Under the pieces are notes generated by a model. The model ran no database searches, was not told the DNA's origin, and saw nothing but the letters and a program-made list of their open reading frames with translations. A program made the position numbers and the translations under genes. This document shows positions 1-11,900 of a stretch of 64,000 bases of DNA, piece by piece. The stretch's first letter is position 1. The number at the start of each line of letters is the position of its first letter. The DNA is from Archivesica marissinica (Eukaryota > Mollusca > Bivalvia > Venerida > Vesicomyidae): NCBI GenBank assembly GCA_014843695.1, contig CM026400.1, positions 18,808,007 through 18,872,006 of the forward strand. Reading direction: 5' to 3'.

Positions 1-912
1 ATAATCTCTACACTCAGATCTCCAGCTTTCCGATTACTTGTACAGAATATAATCTCTACACCCAGATCTCCAGCTTTCCGATTACTTGTACAGAATATAA
101 TCTCTACACTCAGATCTCCAGCTTTCCGATTACTTGTACAGAATATAATCTCTACACTCAGATCTCCAGCTTTCCGATTACTTGTACAGAATATAATCTC
201 TACACTCAGAACTCCAGCTTTCTGATTACTTGTACAGAATATAATCTCTACACCCAGAACTCCAGCTTTCCGATTACTTGTACAGAATATAATCTCTACA
301 CCCAGAACTCCAGCTTTCCGATTACTTGTACAGAATATAATCTCTACACCCAGATCTCCAGCTTTCCGATTACTTGTACGGAATATAATCTCTACACTCA
401 GATCTCCAGCTTTCTGATTACTTGTACCGAATATAATCTCTACACCCAGAACTCAAGCTTTCTGATTACTTGTACAGAATATAATCTCTACACTCAGATC
501 TCCAGCTTTCCGATTACTTGTACGGAATATAATCTCTACACCCAGACCTCCAGCTTTCCGATTACTTGTACAGAATATAATCTCTACACTCAGAACTCCA
601 GCTTTCCGATTACTTGTACGGAATATAATCTCTACACCCAGACCTCCAGCTTTCCGATTACTTGTACAGAATATAATCTCTACACTCAGATCTCCAGCTT
701 TCCGATTACTTGTACAGAATATAATCTCTACACCCAGATCTCCAGCTTTCCGATTACTTGTACAGAATATAATCTCTACACTCAGATCTCCAGCTTTCCG
801 ATTACTTGTACGGAATATAATCTCTACACCCAGACCTCCAGCTTTCCGATTACTTGTACAGAATATAATCTCTACACCCAGATCTCCAGCTTTCCGATTA
901 CTTGTACAGAAT
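1..912. repeat. 48-bp satellite, 19 copies, extends beyond window
   Basis: The unit is ATAATCTCTACACTCAGATC + TCCAGCTTTCCGATTACTTG + TACAGAAT, with C/T at CAC-Y-CAG and other point variants. The first base of the window is the first base of a unit, so it continues to the left. It lies in intron 27 or 3' of the gene; no relation to a known exon could be shown. Confidence 0.97.
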
Positions 913-1038
913 ACAAATTTCCAACTGGGAATCATCATCCACAAATTATAACCTAGTAGGTCTGATTTCCATAGTGCAGTTTACTGACTCCCTAGAACTC
1001 TCTTATTAACCCTTGCTTATCAACATTACTTTGAAGAG

Positions 1039-1245
1039 TTATGTTATATTTCGGGTTTTACGCCTGCATCAGCACCATTTTGGGCTATATCGCCGACGGG
1101 CAGTTTACCTAACAACACCTTTCCTGGGCAGGCTCCAACGGTTAACCAGTACTTGGGTGCACCAACCTCCGTAAGAAACTGCCAACTTTTTCATATAAAT
1201 GAGACACGGTCTGAGCGGGGCACAAACCCTGTGACCATCAGTGTC
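1039..1245 (-). mobile_element. tRNA-derived SINE, family B, with 10-bp target duplication
   Basis: CTTTGAAGAG occurs at 1029-1038 and 1246-1255. Internal GGTGCACCAACCTCCGTAAG and TTACGCCTGCATCAGCACC are family B; the tRNA head is truncated and the B-box damaged. Confidence 0.88.
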
Positions 1246-1341
1246 CTTTGAAGAGATTTGTCGTGCTAGGTTTAGGGGCACCCATGCAAGATCATGAGAG
1301 CCTGATTCAAGAAGATCCCTCTTTTTATTTATATTTAAGTT

Positions 1342-1512
1342 TATTTAATGTCGCTACCGGTTTCCCATTTGGGGCAGTTCCCTGGGCAGGCTCCAGGGGT
1401 TGGGGGCAACCAGTACTTAGTGCACCAACCACCGTAAGAAACTGCCAACTTTTTCATAGTAAGAGACACGGTCTGAGCGGGGCTCGACCACGGAGGTGGA
1501 CCATTCAATAAG
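1342..1512 (-). mobile_element. SINE B-related fragment
   Basis: CCTGGGCAGGCTCCAGGGGT, GTGCACCAACCACCGTAAGA and GAAACTGCCAACTTTTTCAT match family B; the 5' side reads like the SINE A end (GTCGCTACCGGTTTCCCAT). Confidence 0.8.
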
Positions 1513-1607
1513 ATTCCTTGGTTCTGTTATGTACCAAGTGTATGCTTCGGCATGGTCACCAATATGTTCCTTTGCGATTTATCTTACCTTGAATTTTCAG
1601 GCCAGAA

Positions 1608-1718
1608 TGACATTCTTATTTATCACATAAATTATCTTGTATTCAGTTTAATACAGCCATCACATATTTTCTTGTATGTACACATGTGTAACATAACCTG
1701 GAAGGATTCTGATTGGTC
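1608..1718. repeat. Dispersed repeat, first copy
   Basis: Shares TATTTATCACATAA, TTAATACAGCCATC and CTGGAAGGATTCTGATTGG with 25013-25113. Confidence 0.7.
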
Positions 1719-2039
1719 GCGACTTGACAGTTTGCTTGACAAATTCGACATATTTAGTTTGTGTTCATGCTTTATTTGTTGAAAGTCAAACGGTTAAATC
1801 AAATAAAATGCTTAATATGCACTAGTAGGATATATTAGTTTAAACATATTTATTTTCTGTCAATACATGATTATTTACAACAACTGATATAAGGAATTGG
1901 ACAGAAAGCTGTATAGCTTATGATTGTCCTCTCCTTAGTAGGATATATTGATTAAAAGTATTGTGTCACTTGAGTGCAGTTATCAGGGATTATTTACTAC
2001 GGCGTACAGATTCACCGTACCGATTTCCTTGAGATGTAA

Positions 2040-2187
2040 TAAGGCTCAAAAATATACCGGCAAAAAAGCCACATGTCCGATTATCCACTATCCAACCACA
2101 TACCCACATACTTCCCGGTGCAAGTATCTAACCAGGGTACTAACCAGTGCACTAACTGGACAGCTAGATGTTACAGTTTCCATTGTT
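2040..2187 (-). mobile_element. SINE C head, degraded
   Basis: ACATACTTCCCGGTGCAAGT and AACCAGTGCACTAACTGGAC on the plus strand correspond to the SINE C 5' region in inverse orientation. Its head was captured in the adjoining exon 27 array. Confidence 0.75.
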
Positions 2188-2823
2188 ACCTTCTAATAAA
2201 TCAGCCTTCTCCTTGGTTTTAAGGTCCGAGTTTAAGGTCCCAGGGTACTAACCACTGCACTAACCGGACAGCTAGAGATGTTACAGTTTCCATTGTTACC
2301 TTCTAATAAATCAGCTGTCTCCTTGGTTTTAAGGTCCGAGTGACTAACCAGGGTACTAACCAGACAGCTAGATGTTACAGTTTTTATTGTTACCTTCTAA
2401 TAAATCAGCCTTCTCCTTGGTTTTAAGGTCCGAGTGACTAACCAGGGTACTAACCACTGCACTAACCAGACAGCTAGATGTTACAGTTTTTATTGTTACC
2501 TTCTAATAAATCAGCCTTCTCCTTGGTTTTAAGGTCCGAGTGACTAACCAGGGTACTAACCACTGCACTAACCAGACAGCTAGAGATGTTACAGTTTTTA
2601 TTGTTACCTTCTAATAAATCAGCCTTCTCCTTAGTTTTAAGGTCTGAGTGACTAACCAGGGTACTAACCACTGCACTAACCAGACAGCTAGAGATGTTAC
2701 AGTTTTTATTGTTACCTTCTAATAAATCAGCCTTCTCCTTAGTTTTAAGGTCCGAGTGACTAACCAGGGTACTAACCACTGCACTAACCAGACAGCTAGA
2801 GATGTTACAGTTTTTATTGTTAC
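2188..2823. repeat. About 105-bp array duplicating the exon 27 donor
   Basis: Six decoy copies end near 2190, 2300, 2394, 2500, 2608 and 2716. On the minus strand each has CTTAAAACTAAGGAGAAGGC, TGATTTATTAGAAG/GTAACA (exon 27 end and donor), about 30 bases of intron, then GTCTGGTTAGTGCAGTGGTT, which is a SINE C head. Confidence 0.95.
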
Positions 2824-2983
2824 CTTCTAATAAATCAGCCTTCTCCTTAGTTTTAAGGTCCGAGTGACTATGCACTTTCTCGTCGACCTTCGTCATGTTG
2901 GCTTTGATGACAAAATCTGGCATACCGAGTTCTGCGGCAACGGTAGACTGTGTCTTGTTATTCACCAGTGAACTCCTCAATAA
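2824..2983 (-). CDS. drosha: drosha exon 27 (RNase IIIb, last exon in window)
   Basis: Acceptor GTATGTACAG/TTATTG and donor TTAGAAG/GTAACA bound 160 bp: LLRSSLVNNKTQSTVAAELG, MPDFVIKANMTKVDEKVHSH, SDLKTKEKADLLE. It aligns with human LLRSSLVNNRTQAKVAEELG and RTKTLADLLE. The next exon (SFIAALYID equivalent and dsRBD) was searched for between 1 and 2200 without success. Confidence 0.97.
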
Positions 2984-5900
2984 CTGTACATACCAACAAG
3001 ATCAGGTTACCAAGAATACAAGACATAGAGGATACAGTCAAACCTGTGTTACTGGTCACCTCTATTAAGCAGCCAACCTGTATTAAACAGCCAATTTCCA
3101 GATTCCCAATATGTTGTTTTATTATACATTTGACCTCTATTAAGCAGCCACCTGTGCTAAGCAGCCACTTTCTGAGATTCCCTTGGCTGGCTGCTTAAGA
3201 CAGGTTTGACTGTTTGTCTGATCAAGATATTTTAATCCATCGGTCAGATTGTCACGAAACATCACATGAATGAGGAGTACCAAACTGGTTGTGCATGTCA
3301 TCTTTGTGTTACGCTTGACTGTATTTGTTTAGTTTAAACATATTTTATTTTATCAATATTTACGTCATGTTGTAACATTAGTATATACAAGAACAGATGG
3401 ATTAAATCGGAAGCTAGTAGCTTGTATTTGTTTATTTTAATGAATGATAAAATTAGATTTCATTGAATGAATTTTGAAAGCAGTATTATCACGAGTGACA
3501 CTATCCGCGGGGTATTTGTTTATTTATTAGAATGAACAATATTTACATCGCTATTGCATTTCCTTCGACGAACGTATGTGCCCTGATTGAATAGTACAAC
3601 GGTATTACACACGGTAAGTCACAAATTGGACTAAATACCTTCTAATTGGAAAGTGTGATTTTTTTTCTTTGTCACATTGAAAAGAATAATTAATGTAAAT
3701 ATTAGTAATGAATCTCGGGTTAATAGTTTCCATCGGGGTATGAACTACATTGGGCGTGCTTAAAGTGTGTAGAGGTCGAAGAATTGAAAGCACTAATATC
3801 ACAAATAGCGCCATCACCATGTGATACTGTGATAGCTATCGATGTTCAAGAGTGAAATATAAGTTGATTATCAATTAATGGAATAAATTTTCTTTTTGTT
3901 TTATACCGATATGATTAAGTCCGATGGTATTGACATGGACGATATTTCTAACTGCAGTGGCTGGTAATAAACTGCTTCCAACCTATTTAGTTTAATCATA
4001 TTTTATTGCTCGATTCATTTTACATATATGCAATACAAGACATTTCAATTTGAAGAAAAGCAAACAAGTTCTGTCCAACCGATGAACTAACACAGTCGAT
4101 TTCACTGATAGATTTCTATATTTCATTGGAAAACATAAAATAAGGTCAATTATTCCGTCTTGTTACCTTTTACAATATCGGACATTCTGAAGTTACTTTG
4201 TACTTTTAATACAATATTACAATACCAGACAGCAAGAACTTACTGTTAAATGTCCTTCATGGTGGTCAGGGAAATGCTTGAATAGATATTCCGAGCAGAT
4301 CAACTGCATAATAGTGTCACCGAGAAACTCCATACGCTGATTGTGACCGCTGAAATAACAGTAATTTCACACATAAACGACTACAGTCTGCATCCGTTAT
4401 GTCAAAGTCGATTATGTCAAATTCTCTGGTTATCTCGAAGTCGGATCAAAGTCCCGTTTCAGACACTATCATTTTATATATAACTTGGCTCTGTTTATAT
4501 CAAATTTCGTTAAGTCAAACTTTGGTTATATAGTAAGTATTTTGTTCGGTCCGACGGAATTCGACATAACGGATGTAGACTAGTTTATATCCAAATGTTG
4601 GCAAGAACCGACAGTCACTGACAGTAACCGACCACTGAATCATCAAGTATATTAATCAGAATACAGATAGTAGCTATACAATAGGGGGGTGGTCCTCCAG
4701 CGGTCTGCGAATCCAGGGGTTAGGAGTTTGATTCCCTGTCCCACACTAATAATATTAACAGTCTTTCAGATGGGACTATAAACCGAGGTCTCATGTATGG
4801 GTGCTATACACCGGGCAGATGGGACTATATACCAAGGTCTCATGTATCGGTGCTATACACCGGGCAGATGGAACTATAAACTGAGGTCTCATGTACCGGT
4901 GCTATACACCGGGCAGATACAACTATAAACCAATATTTTATTTTCTATTTATTTGGTTTAACGGCGCATCAGCACAGTTCAGGCAATATCGCGCCGGGGA
5001 ACTATAAACCAAGGTCTCGTGTTTCGGTGCTATACACCAGACAGATTGGACTATAAACCGAGGTCTCATGTATCGGTGCTATACACCGTGTAGATGGGAC
5101 TATATACCAAGACATGTATCGGTGCTATACACCGTGTAGATGGGACTATATACCAAGACATGTATCGGTGCTATACACCGGGCAGATGGGACTATAAACC
5201 GAGGTCTCATGTATGGGTGCTATACACCGGGCAGATGGGACTATAAACCGGGGTCTCATGTATCGGTGCTATACACCGGGCAGATGCGACTATAAACGGA
5301 GGTCTCATGTATGGGTGCTATACACCGGGCAGATGGGACTATAAACAAAGGTATCATGTATCGGTGCTATACACCGGGCAGATGGGACTATAAACCGAGG
5401 TCTCATGTATAGGTGCTATACACCGGGCAGATGGGACTATAAACCGAGGTCTCACGTAGCTGTGCTATACACCGAGCAGATGGAACTATAAACAAAGGTC
5501 TCATGTATCGGTGCTGTACACCGGGCAGATGGGACAATAAACCGAGGTCTCATGTATGGGTGCTATACACCGGGCAGATGGAACTATAAACAAAGGTCTC
5601 ATGTATGGGTGCTATACACCGGGCAGATGGGACTATAAACCAAGGTCTCATGTATGGGTGCTATACACCGGGCAGATGGGACTATAAACCAAGGTCTCAT
5701 GTATGGGTGCTGTACACCGGGCAGATGGGACTATAAACAAAGGTATCATGTATGGGTGCTATACACCGGGCAGATGGAACTATAAACAAAGGTCTCATGT
5801 ATCGGTGCTATACATCGGGCAGATGGGACTATAAACAAAGGTCTCATGTATGGGTGCTGTACACCGGGCAGATGGGACTATAAACAAAGGTATCATGTAT

Positions 5901-8900
5901 GGGTGCTATACACCGGGCAGATGGAACTATAAACAAAGGTCTCATGTATCGGTGCTATACATCGGGCAGATGGGACTATAAACAAAGGTCTCATGTATGG
6001 GTGCTGTACACCGGGCAGATGGGACTATAAACCGAGGTCTCATGTAGCTGTGCTATACACCGGGCAGATGGGACTATAAACCGAGGTCTCATGTATGGGT
6101 GCTATACACTGGGCAGATGGGACTATAAACCGAGGTCTCATGTATCGGTGCTGTACACCAGGAATGTAAAAGAACCAGGGATGATTCTGGAATTGGAGAA
6201 TCTTCTGGGTCTTGTACTATCCTCCAACAATTCTGCCTCCGAGGTTATAAAACTTTCCGGAGTTCGAGCTCAAACTCAACTCGAGTTCTGTTCTCAACTC
6301 CAGTCTCAAACTCAATTTCCGTTCTCAACTCTAGTCTCAAACTCAACTCAAGTTCCGTTCTCAACTCTAGTCTCAAACTCAACTCAAGTTCTGTTCTCAA
6401 CTCTAGTCTCAAACTCAACTCAAGTTCTGTTCTCAACTCTAGTCTCAAACTCAACTCAAGTTCTGTTCTCAACTCACATCTCAAACTCAAGTTCTGTTCT
6501 CAACTCGCGTCTCAAACTCAACTCAAGTTCTGTTCTCAACTCTAGTCTCAAACTCAACTCAAGTTCTGTTCTCAACTCTAGTCTCAAACTCAACTCAAGT
6601 TCTGCTCTCAACTCGAATCTCAACTCAAGTTCTGTTCTCAACTAAAATCTCAAACTCAACTCAAGTTCTGTTCTCAACTCTAGTCCCAAACTCAAGTTCT
6701 GTTCTCAACTCGAATCTCAAACTCAACTCAAATTCTGTTCTCAACTCCAGTCTCAAACTCAAGTTCTGTGCTCAACTCCACTCTCAAACTCAGAAACGAA
6801 GGTCATAAAACTTCAGTTTGAACTCAGGTCGAGTTTGAAATTCAACAACCAATCTTAAGTCTAAAAATGGACGCTGTCGCCTCCATACGAGTTAAAGTCA
6901 ATTGAGCATAATCTTATACTCGACTGAGTACAATCTCAAAAAGTTATACAGAGTGAAGTCGAAACATGTTCAACTGGTAAATTGTAAGCAGGCATATACA
7001 GATACGTTTCAAGCAATTACTGTTGGTAAAAAAACATTATATAAACAGTTTTCACATCGGGCAGAGGAAATAATTATATATATAACCTACTTTTCTGTTT
7101 CAAATCTCCAGTGCGTTTTCAGTCGAGATCAGAAAAGTTTTATATACAGTCAAAACTGTGTTAGTGGTCACCTCTATTAAGCAGCCAACCTATATTAAGC
7201 AGTCAGTTTCCAGATTCCCAATATGTTGTTTTATTATACATTTGACCTCTATTAAGCAGTCACCTGTGCTAAGCAGCCACTTTCTGTAATTCCTTGGCTG
7301 GCTGCTTAAGACAGGTTTGACTGTACTCTCATATTCTGTAATTCATCAGAATTGTAATAATTCCCTAGAATTCTATAATTCAATACAATTCTAAAATTCT
7401 GTAATTCACTGGAATTCTATAATTCACAATACTTTTGTATTAGTTTGTTTATTATAGTGTCACCCCCATTTAAAGTGCCTGCCATTTCTGACTTATGAGA
7501 CACTTTATTTTATACTTCCAGAATGCTATGCTTGTATGCAAGGCGCTAGGCAATCGGTAACAATTATTTAACTAGTTGGCGGCTCACCAACCGTCCATAT
7601 CAGAATGAACCCCCGACGAATTTCGAACCTTGGACCTCCCGCTCTGTAGGCGGATGCCTTAACCACTAGGCCACGGAGACAGTATAATTTTACCAGAAAG
7701 GATAGATTAACCCTTTCCCCCATAGAGATGTAGTTTTATTTCATACATTTGGCTGTAATTTACCAATCGTACGCAATGGATAAGCTGTGAACTTGCCTAC
7801 TCCACCTTCGTGGAGGTTACTGGGAATTATTAAGTGTTGTATACACTACGTTGTCCGATCTTTATTATAGCTTGTTTGACTACTAATGTGTCATTCTATG
7901 TCAATAGGCATTCGGCGTCGAGAGGCGTTTCTAAGGGGAAAAGGGTTAACGGTAAGAACTTACTATGTGAGATTGTTGTAGCTGACATTACGCTGGGTGA
8001 AGCAGCGAGCAAGAAGACGGATGTTTCTGAAGTCATACCCAATATCATCTTCAAACTTCACAAGTTTCTGAAAGTACGGGAAAATTGTACAGCCCTTCAA
8101 CTAGTGATAAACCGATTATCGCTAAGTCGCCGACAATCGTTCGCCGGCATTGACATCGGCGATAATCGATTGTGAAATCGATTATAATCGACAAGTCTTT
8201 ATTTTTGTCTCTTACTTTTATGTTTGTTTATACCTCAAATAAAACCATGATTTACTATTGGCTGTTAGCATTGCACGTTTGCAACAACAATTCTAACTGT
8301 ATCTAGTACTAGACTTTTCACTAGTATGTCACTAAGCGTTTTGTCCTCTATTAACTTAAAAACTAATTTTATATCAGGTGGCAGTCTACTAACTTAAAGT
8401 CTAGTACTCAGATGTAACTGAGTAACTAATTTGTCGAAACTAGTAACTTGTAAGTAATTTATTAGTACTAAATAGATTGTTAAACTCACAAATTAGATGG
8501 AATGATTTTGATTTATAACTATATCAATTGTCCGATTAATAATCAATTATTTAATCGGTTTACCCGTCCGATTATTCCGATTAATCGATTATGGATTTTG
8601 AAACCGATGCACATCACTACCTTTAACACCATTATTACCCCAGAAACATGACTGTTGATGTATTTCACAGATAATCAGTACGGTCTACAGGATTTGCCTC
8701 AGAAACATGCCTGTTGATGTATTTCATAGATAATCAGTGTGGTCTACAGGATTTGCCTCAGAAACATGCCTGTTGATGTATTTCATAGATAATCAGTGTG
8801 GTCTACAGGATTTGCCTCAGAGACATGCCTGTTGATGTATTTCACAGATAATCAGTGTGGTCTACAGGATTTGCCTCAGAGACATGCCTGTTGATGTATT

Positions 8901-11900
8901 TCACAGATAATCAGTATGGTCTACAGGATTTGCCTCAGAGACATGCCTGTTGATGTTTTTCATAGATAATCAGTACGGTCTACAGGATTTTCCTCAGAGA
9001 CATGCCTAAATTCCACATTGCCTCTTCTCTCTCCTTCATTGCTATGGAGTCCATCAGGAATGACGTCTCAAGAGTGATTAATAAAAGTTGTAAGTACTTG
9101 TTTCGCAATCGAGCTAAAATAAATTTGTATAAACTAAACCAAAGTCTAAAGCCAACAAAACGGGGTTCAATTTCTGATCATTTTTATTACTTCTATAAAA
9201 AAAAAATGCCCTTCCGAGACGTACTTCAAGACACGGACGGGCACCTGGGTAGAACCACTGACCTACCACAAAGCAGCTGGATAGCTTCCTCACATGAAAC
9301 AATTTGACACTCCTGGTGGTATTAAAACCTAGTGGTGAAGGCAAGTGATTTGAGGTCAACGACAGTAACCACTACACCACGGAGGACCTAAAAATGAGAT
9401 GCATACGAACCTGTAAGACATGGCTCTGTTCTATCCAATGTCGATCTCCATTAGGCTCATCGGCAATCAATGGATGCTTTGGTGTGTTCACCCATGTATC
9501 TAGCAACTCTTCCTCATGGAACAACGTCTCCGAGAATACGCGATCTGCAACCTCGATACCAGCGTCTATAAACAACGCTCCTGTAAAACACAACATGAAA
9601 TAACGTCTCTGAGAATAAACGATCTGCAACCTCGATACCAGCGTCTATAAACAACGCTCCTGTAAAACACAGCATGAAATAACGTCTCCGAGAATACGCG
9701 ATCTGCAACCTCGATACCAGCGTCTATAAACAACGCTCCTGTAAAACACAGCATGAAATAACGTCTCCGAGAATACGCGACCTGCAACCTCGATACCAGC
9801 GTCTATAAACAACAGAGCATGGAATAACCTCTCCGAGAATATCCGTTCTGCAACCTCGATACCAGCATCTATAAACAACACAGCATGGAATAACCTCTCC
9901 GAGAATATCCGTTCTGCAACCTCGATACCAGCATCTATAAACAACACAGCATGGAATAACTTCTCCGAGAATATTCGTTCTGCAACCTCGATACCAGCAT
10001 CTATAAACAACACAGCATGGAATAACCTCTCCGAGAATATCCGTTCTGCAACCTCGATACCAGCATCTATAAACAACGCTCCTGTAAAACACAGCATGAA
10101 ATAACGTCTCCGAGAATACGCGATCTGCAACCTCGATACCAGCGTCTATAAACAACGCTCCTGTAAAACACAGCATGAAATAACGTCTCCGAGAATACGC
10201 GATCTGCAACCTCGATACCAGCGTCTATAAACAACAGAGCATGGAATAACCTCTCCGAGAATATCCGTTCTGCAACCTCGATACCAGCATCTATAAACAA
10301 CACAGCATGGAATAACCTCTCCGAGAATATCCGTTCTGCAACCTCGATACCAGCATCTATAAACAACACAGCATGGAATAACTTCTCCGAGAATATTCGT
10401 TCTGCAACCTCGATACCAGCATCTATAAACAACACAGCATGGAATAACCTCTCCGAGAATATCCGTTCTGCAACCTCGATACCAGCATCTATAAACAACA
10501 CAGCATGGAATAACCTCTCCGAGAATATCCGTTCTGCAACCTCGATACCAGCATCTATAAACAACACAGCATGGAATAACCTCTCCGAGAATATCTGTTC
10601 TGCAACCTCGATACCAGCATCTATAAACAACACAGCATGGAATAACCTCTCCGAGAATATCCGTTCTGCAACCTCGATACAAGCGTCTATAAACAACGTC
10701 TCCGTTCTGCAACCTCTATAAATAATCGAGCCAATGAAAACGTGCTTGAGCACGGAAATGACGATTGCTAAAGCACGTTTTCATTGGATAGATTATTAAT
10801 GCTTGAGCACGCGAATCGTCATTTCCGTTTCATGAAACGCGGACAGATGTAAACATTGGTATTGCCTAGCACTGTAATTAACATTATACAGAATTATGTG
10901 TGTTATAAGGTAGTTCAAATTGTTTAGGTAATAAATAACTTTGTGCCCATATTTGGCTGTTTTAGAACTTTGTTGGGCAATAACACAACAACTTTATTGC
11001 CATTCGGGGAACAGTTGCAACTAATACCCCATCGATGATGTGGATGACCCGACAGGAGCTTTGGGCAATAGTTCATCATTGTAAAATATCTTACCCATAA
11101 GGGCCTCGAAGCAGTTGGCCATGGCATGCTTGAGGTTACTGTGGTGACACAAGTCAGGTCCATGCGCATACAGGAGAAAGTCTTGCAACCGCAGTTTCTG
11201 AAAGAGATACAGACACAAGAGTGGTCTCTGTGAATACAGGAGAAAGTCTTGCAACCGCAGTTTCTGTAAGAGATACAGACACAAGAGTGGTCTCTGTGAA
11301 TACAGGAGAAAGTCTTGCAACCGCAGTTTCTGAAAGAGATACAGACACAAGAGTGGTCTCTGTGAATACAGGAGAAAGTCTTGCAACTGCAGTTTCTGAA
11401 AGAGATACAGACACAAGAGTGGTCTCTGTGAATACAGGAGAAAGTCTTGCTCCCGCTGTTTCTAAAAGAGATACAGACACAAGAGTGGTCTCTGTGAATA
11501 CAGGAGAAAGTCTTGCAACCGCAGTTTCTGAAAGAGATACAGACACAAGAGTGGTCTCTGTGAATACAGGAGAAAGTCTTGCAACCGCAGTTTCTGAAAG
11601 AGATACAGACACAAGAGTGGTCTCTGTGAATACAGGAGAAAGTCTTGCACCCACTGTTTCTAAAAGAGATACAGACACAAGAGTGGTCTCTGAGAATACA
11701 GGAGAAAGTCTTGCCACCGCAGTTTCTGAAAGAGATAAAAATAACAATGGCCCCAACACCTCAGTACCACAGGTCTATGAACATAAAAATGACAATGGCC
11801 CCAACACCTCAGTACAACAGGTCTATGAACATAAAAATGACAATGGCCCCAACACCGCAGTACCACAGGTCTATGAACATAAAAATGACAATGGTGTCCC

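Noticed and set aside
1..912. The 48-bp array as another exon-junction array
   Set aside because: Neither strand of the unit matches a Drosha segment I can recognise, and no exon adjoins it in the window.
900..960. A drosha C-terminal exon (DDDSQLE against human DPKSQLQ)
   Set aside because: Only about seven residues resemble the expected segment, with no acceptor or donor in phase. The 48-bp array follows directly.
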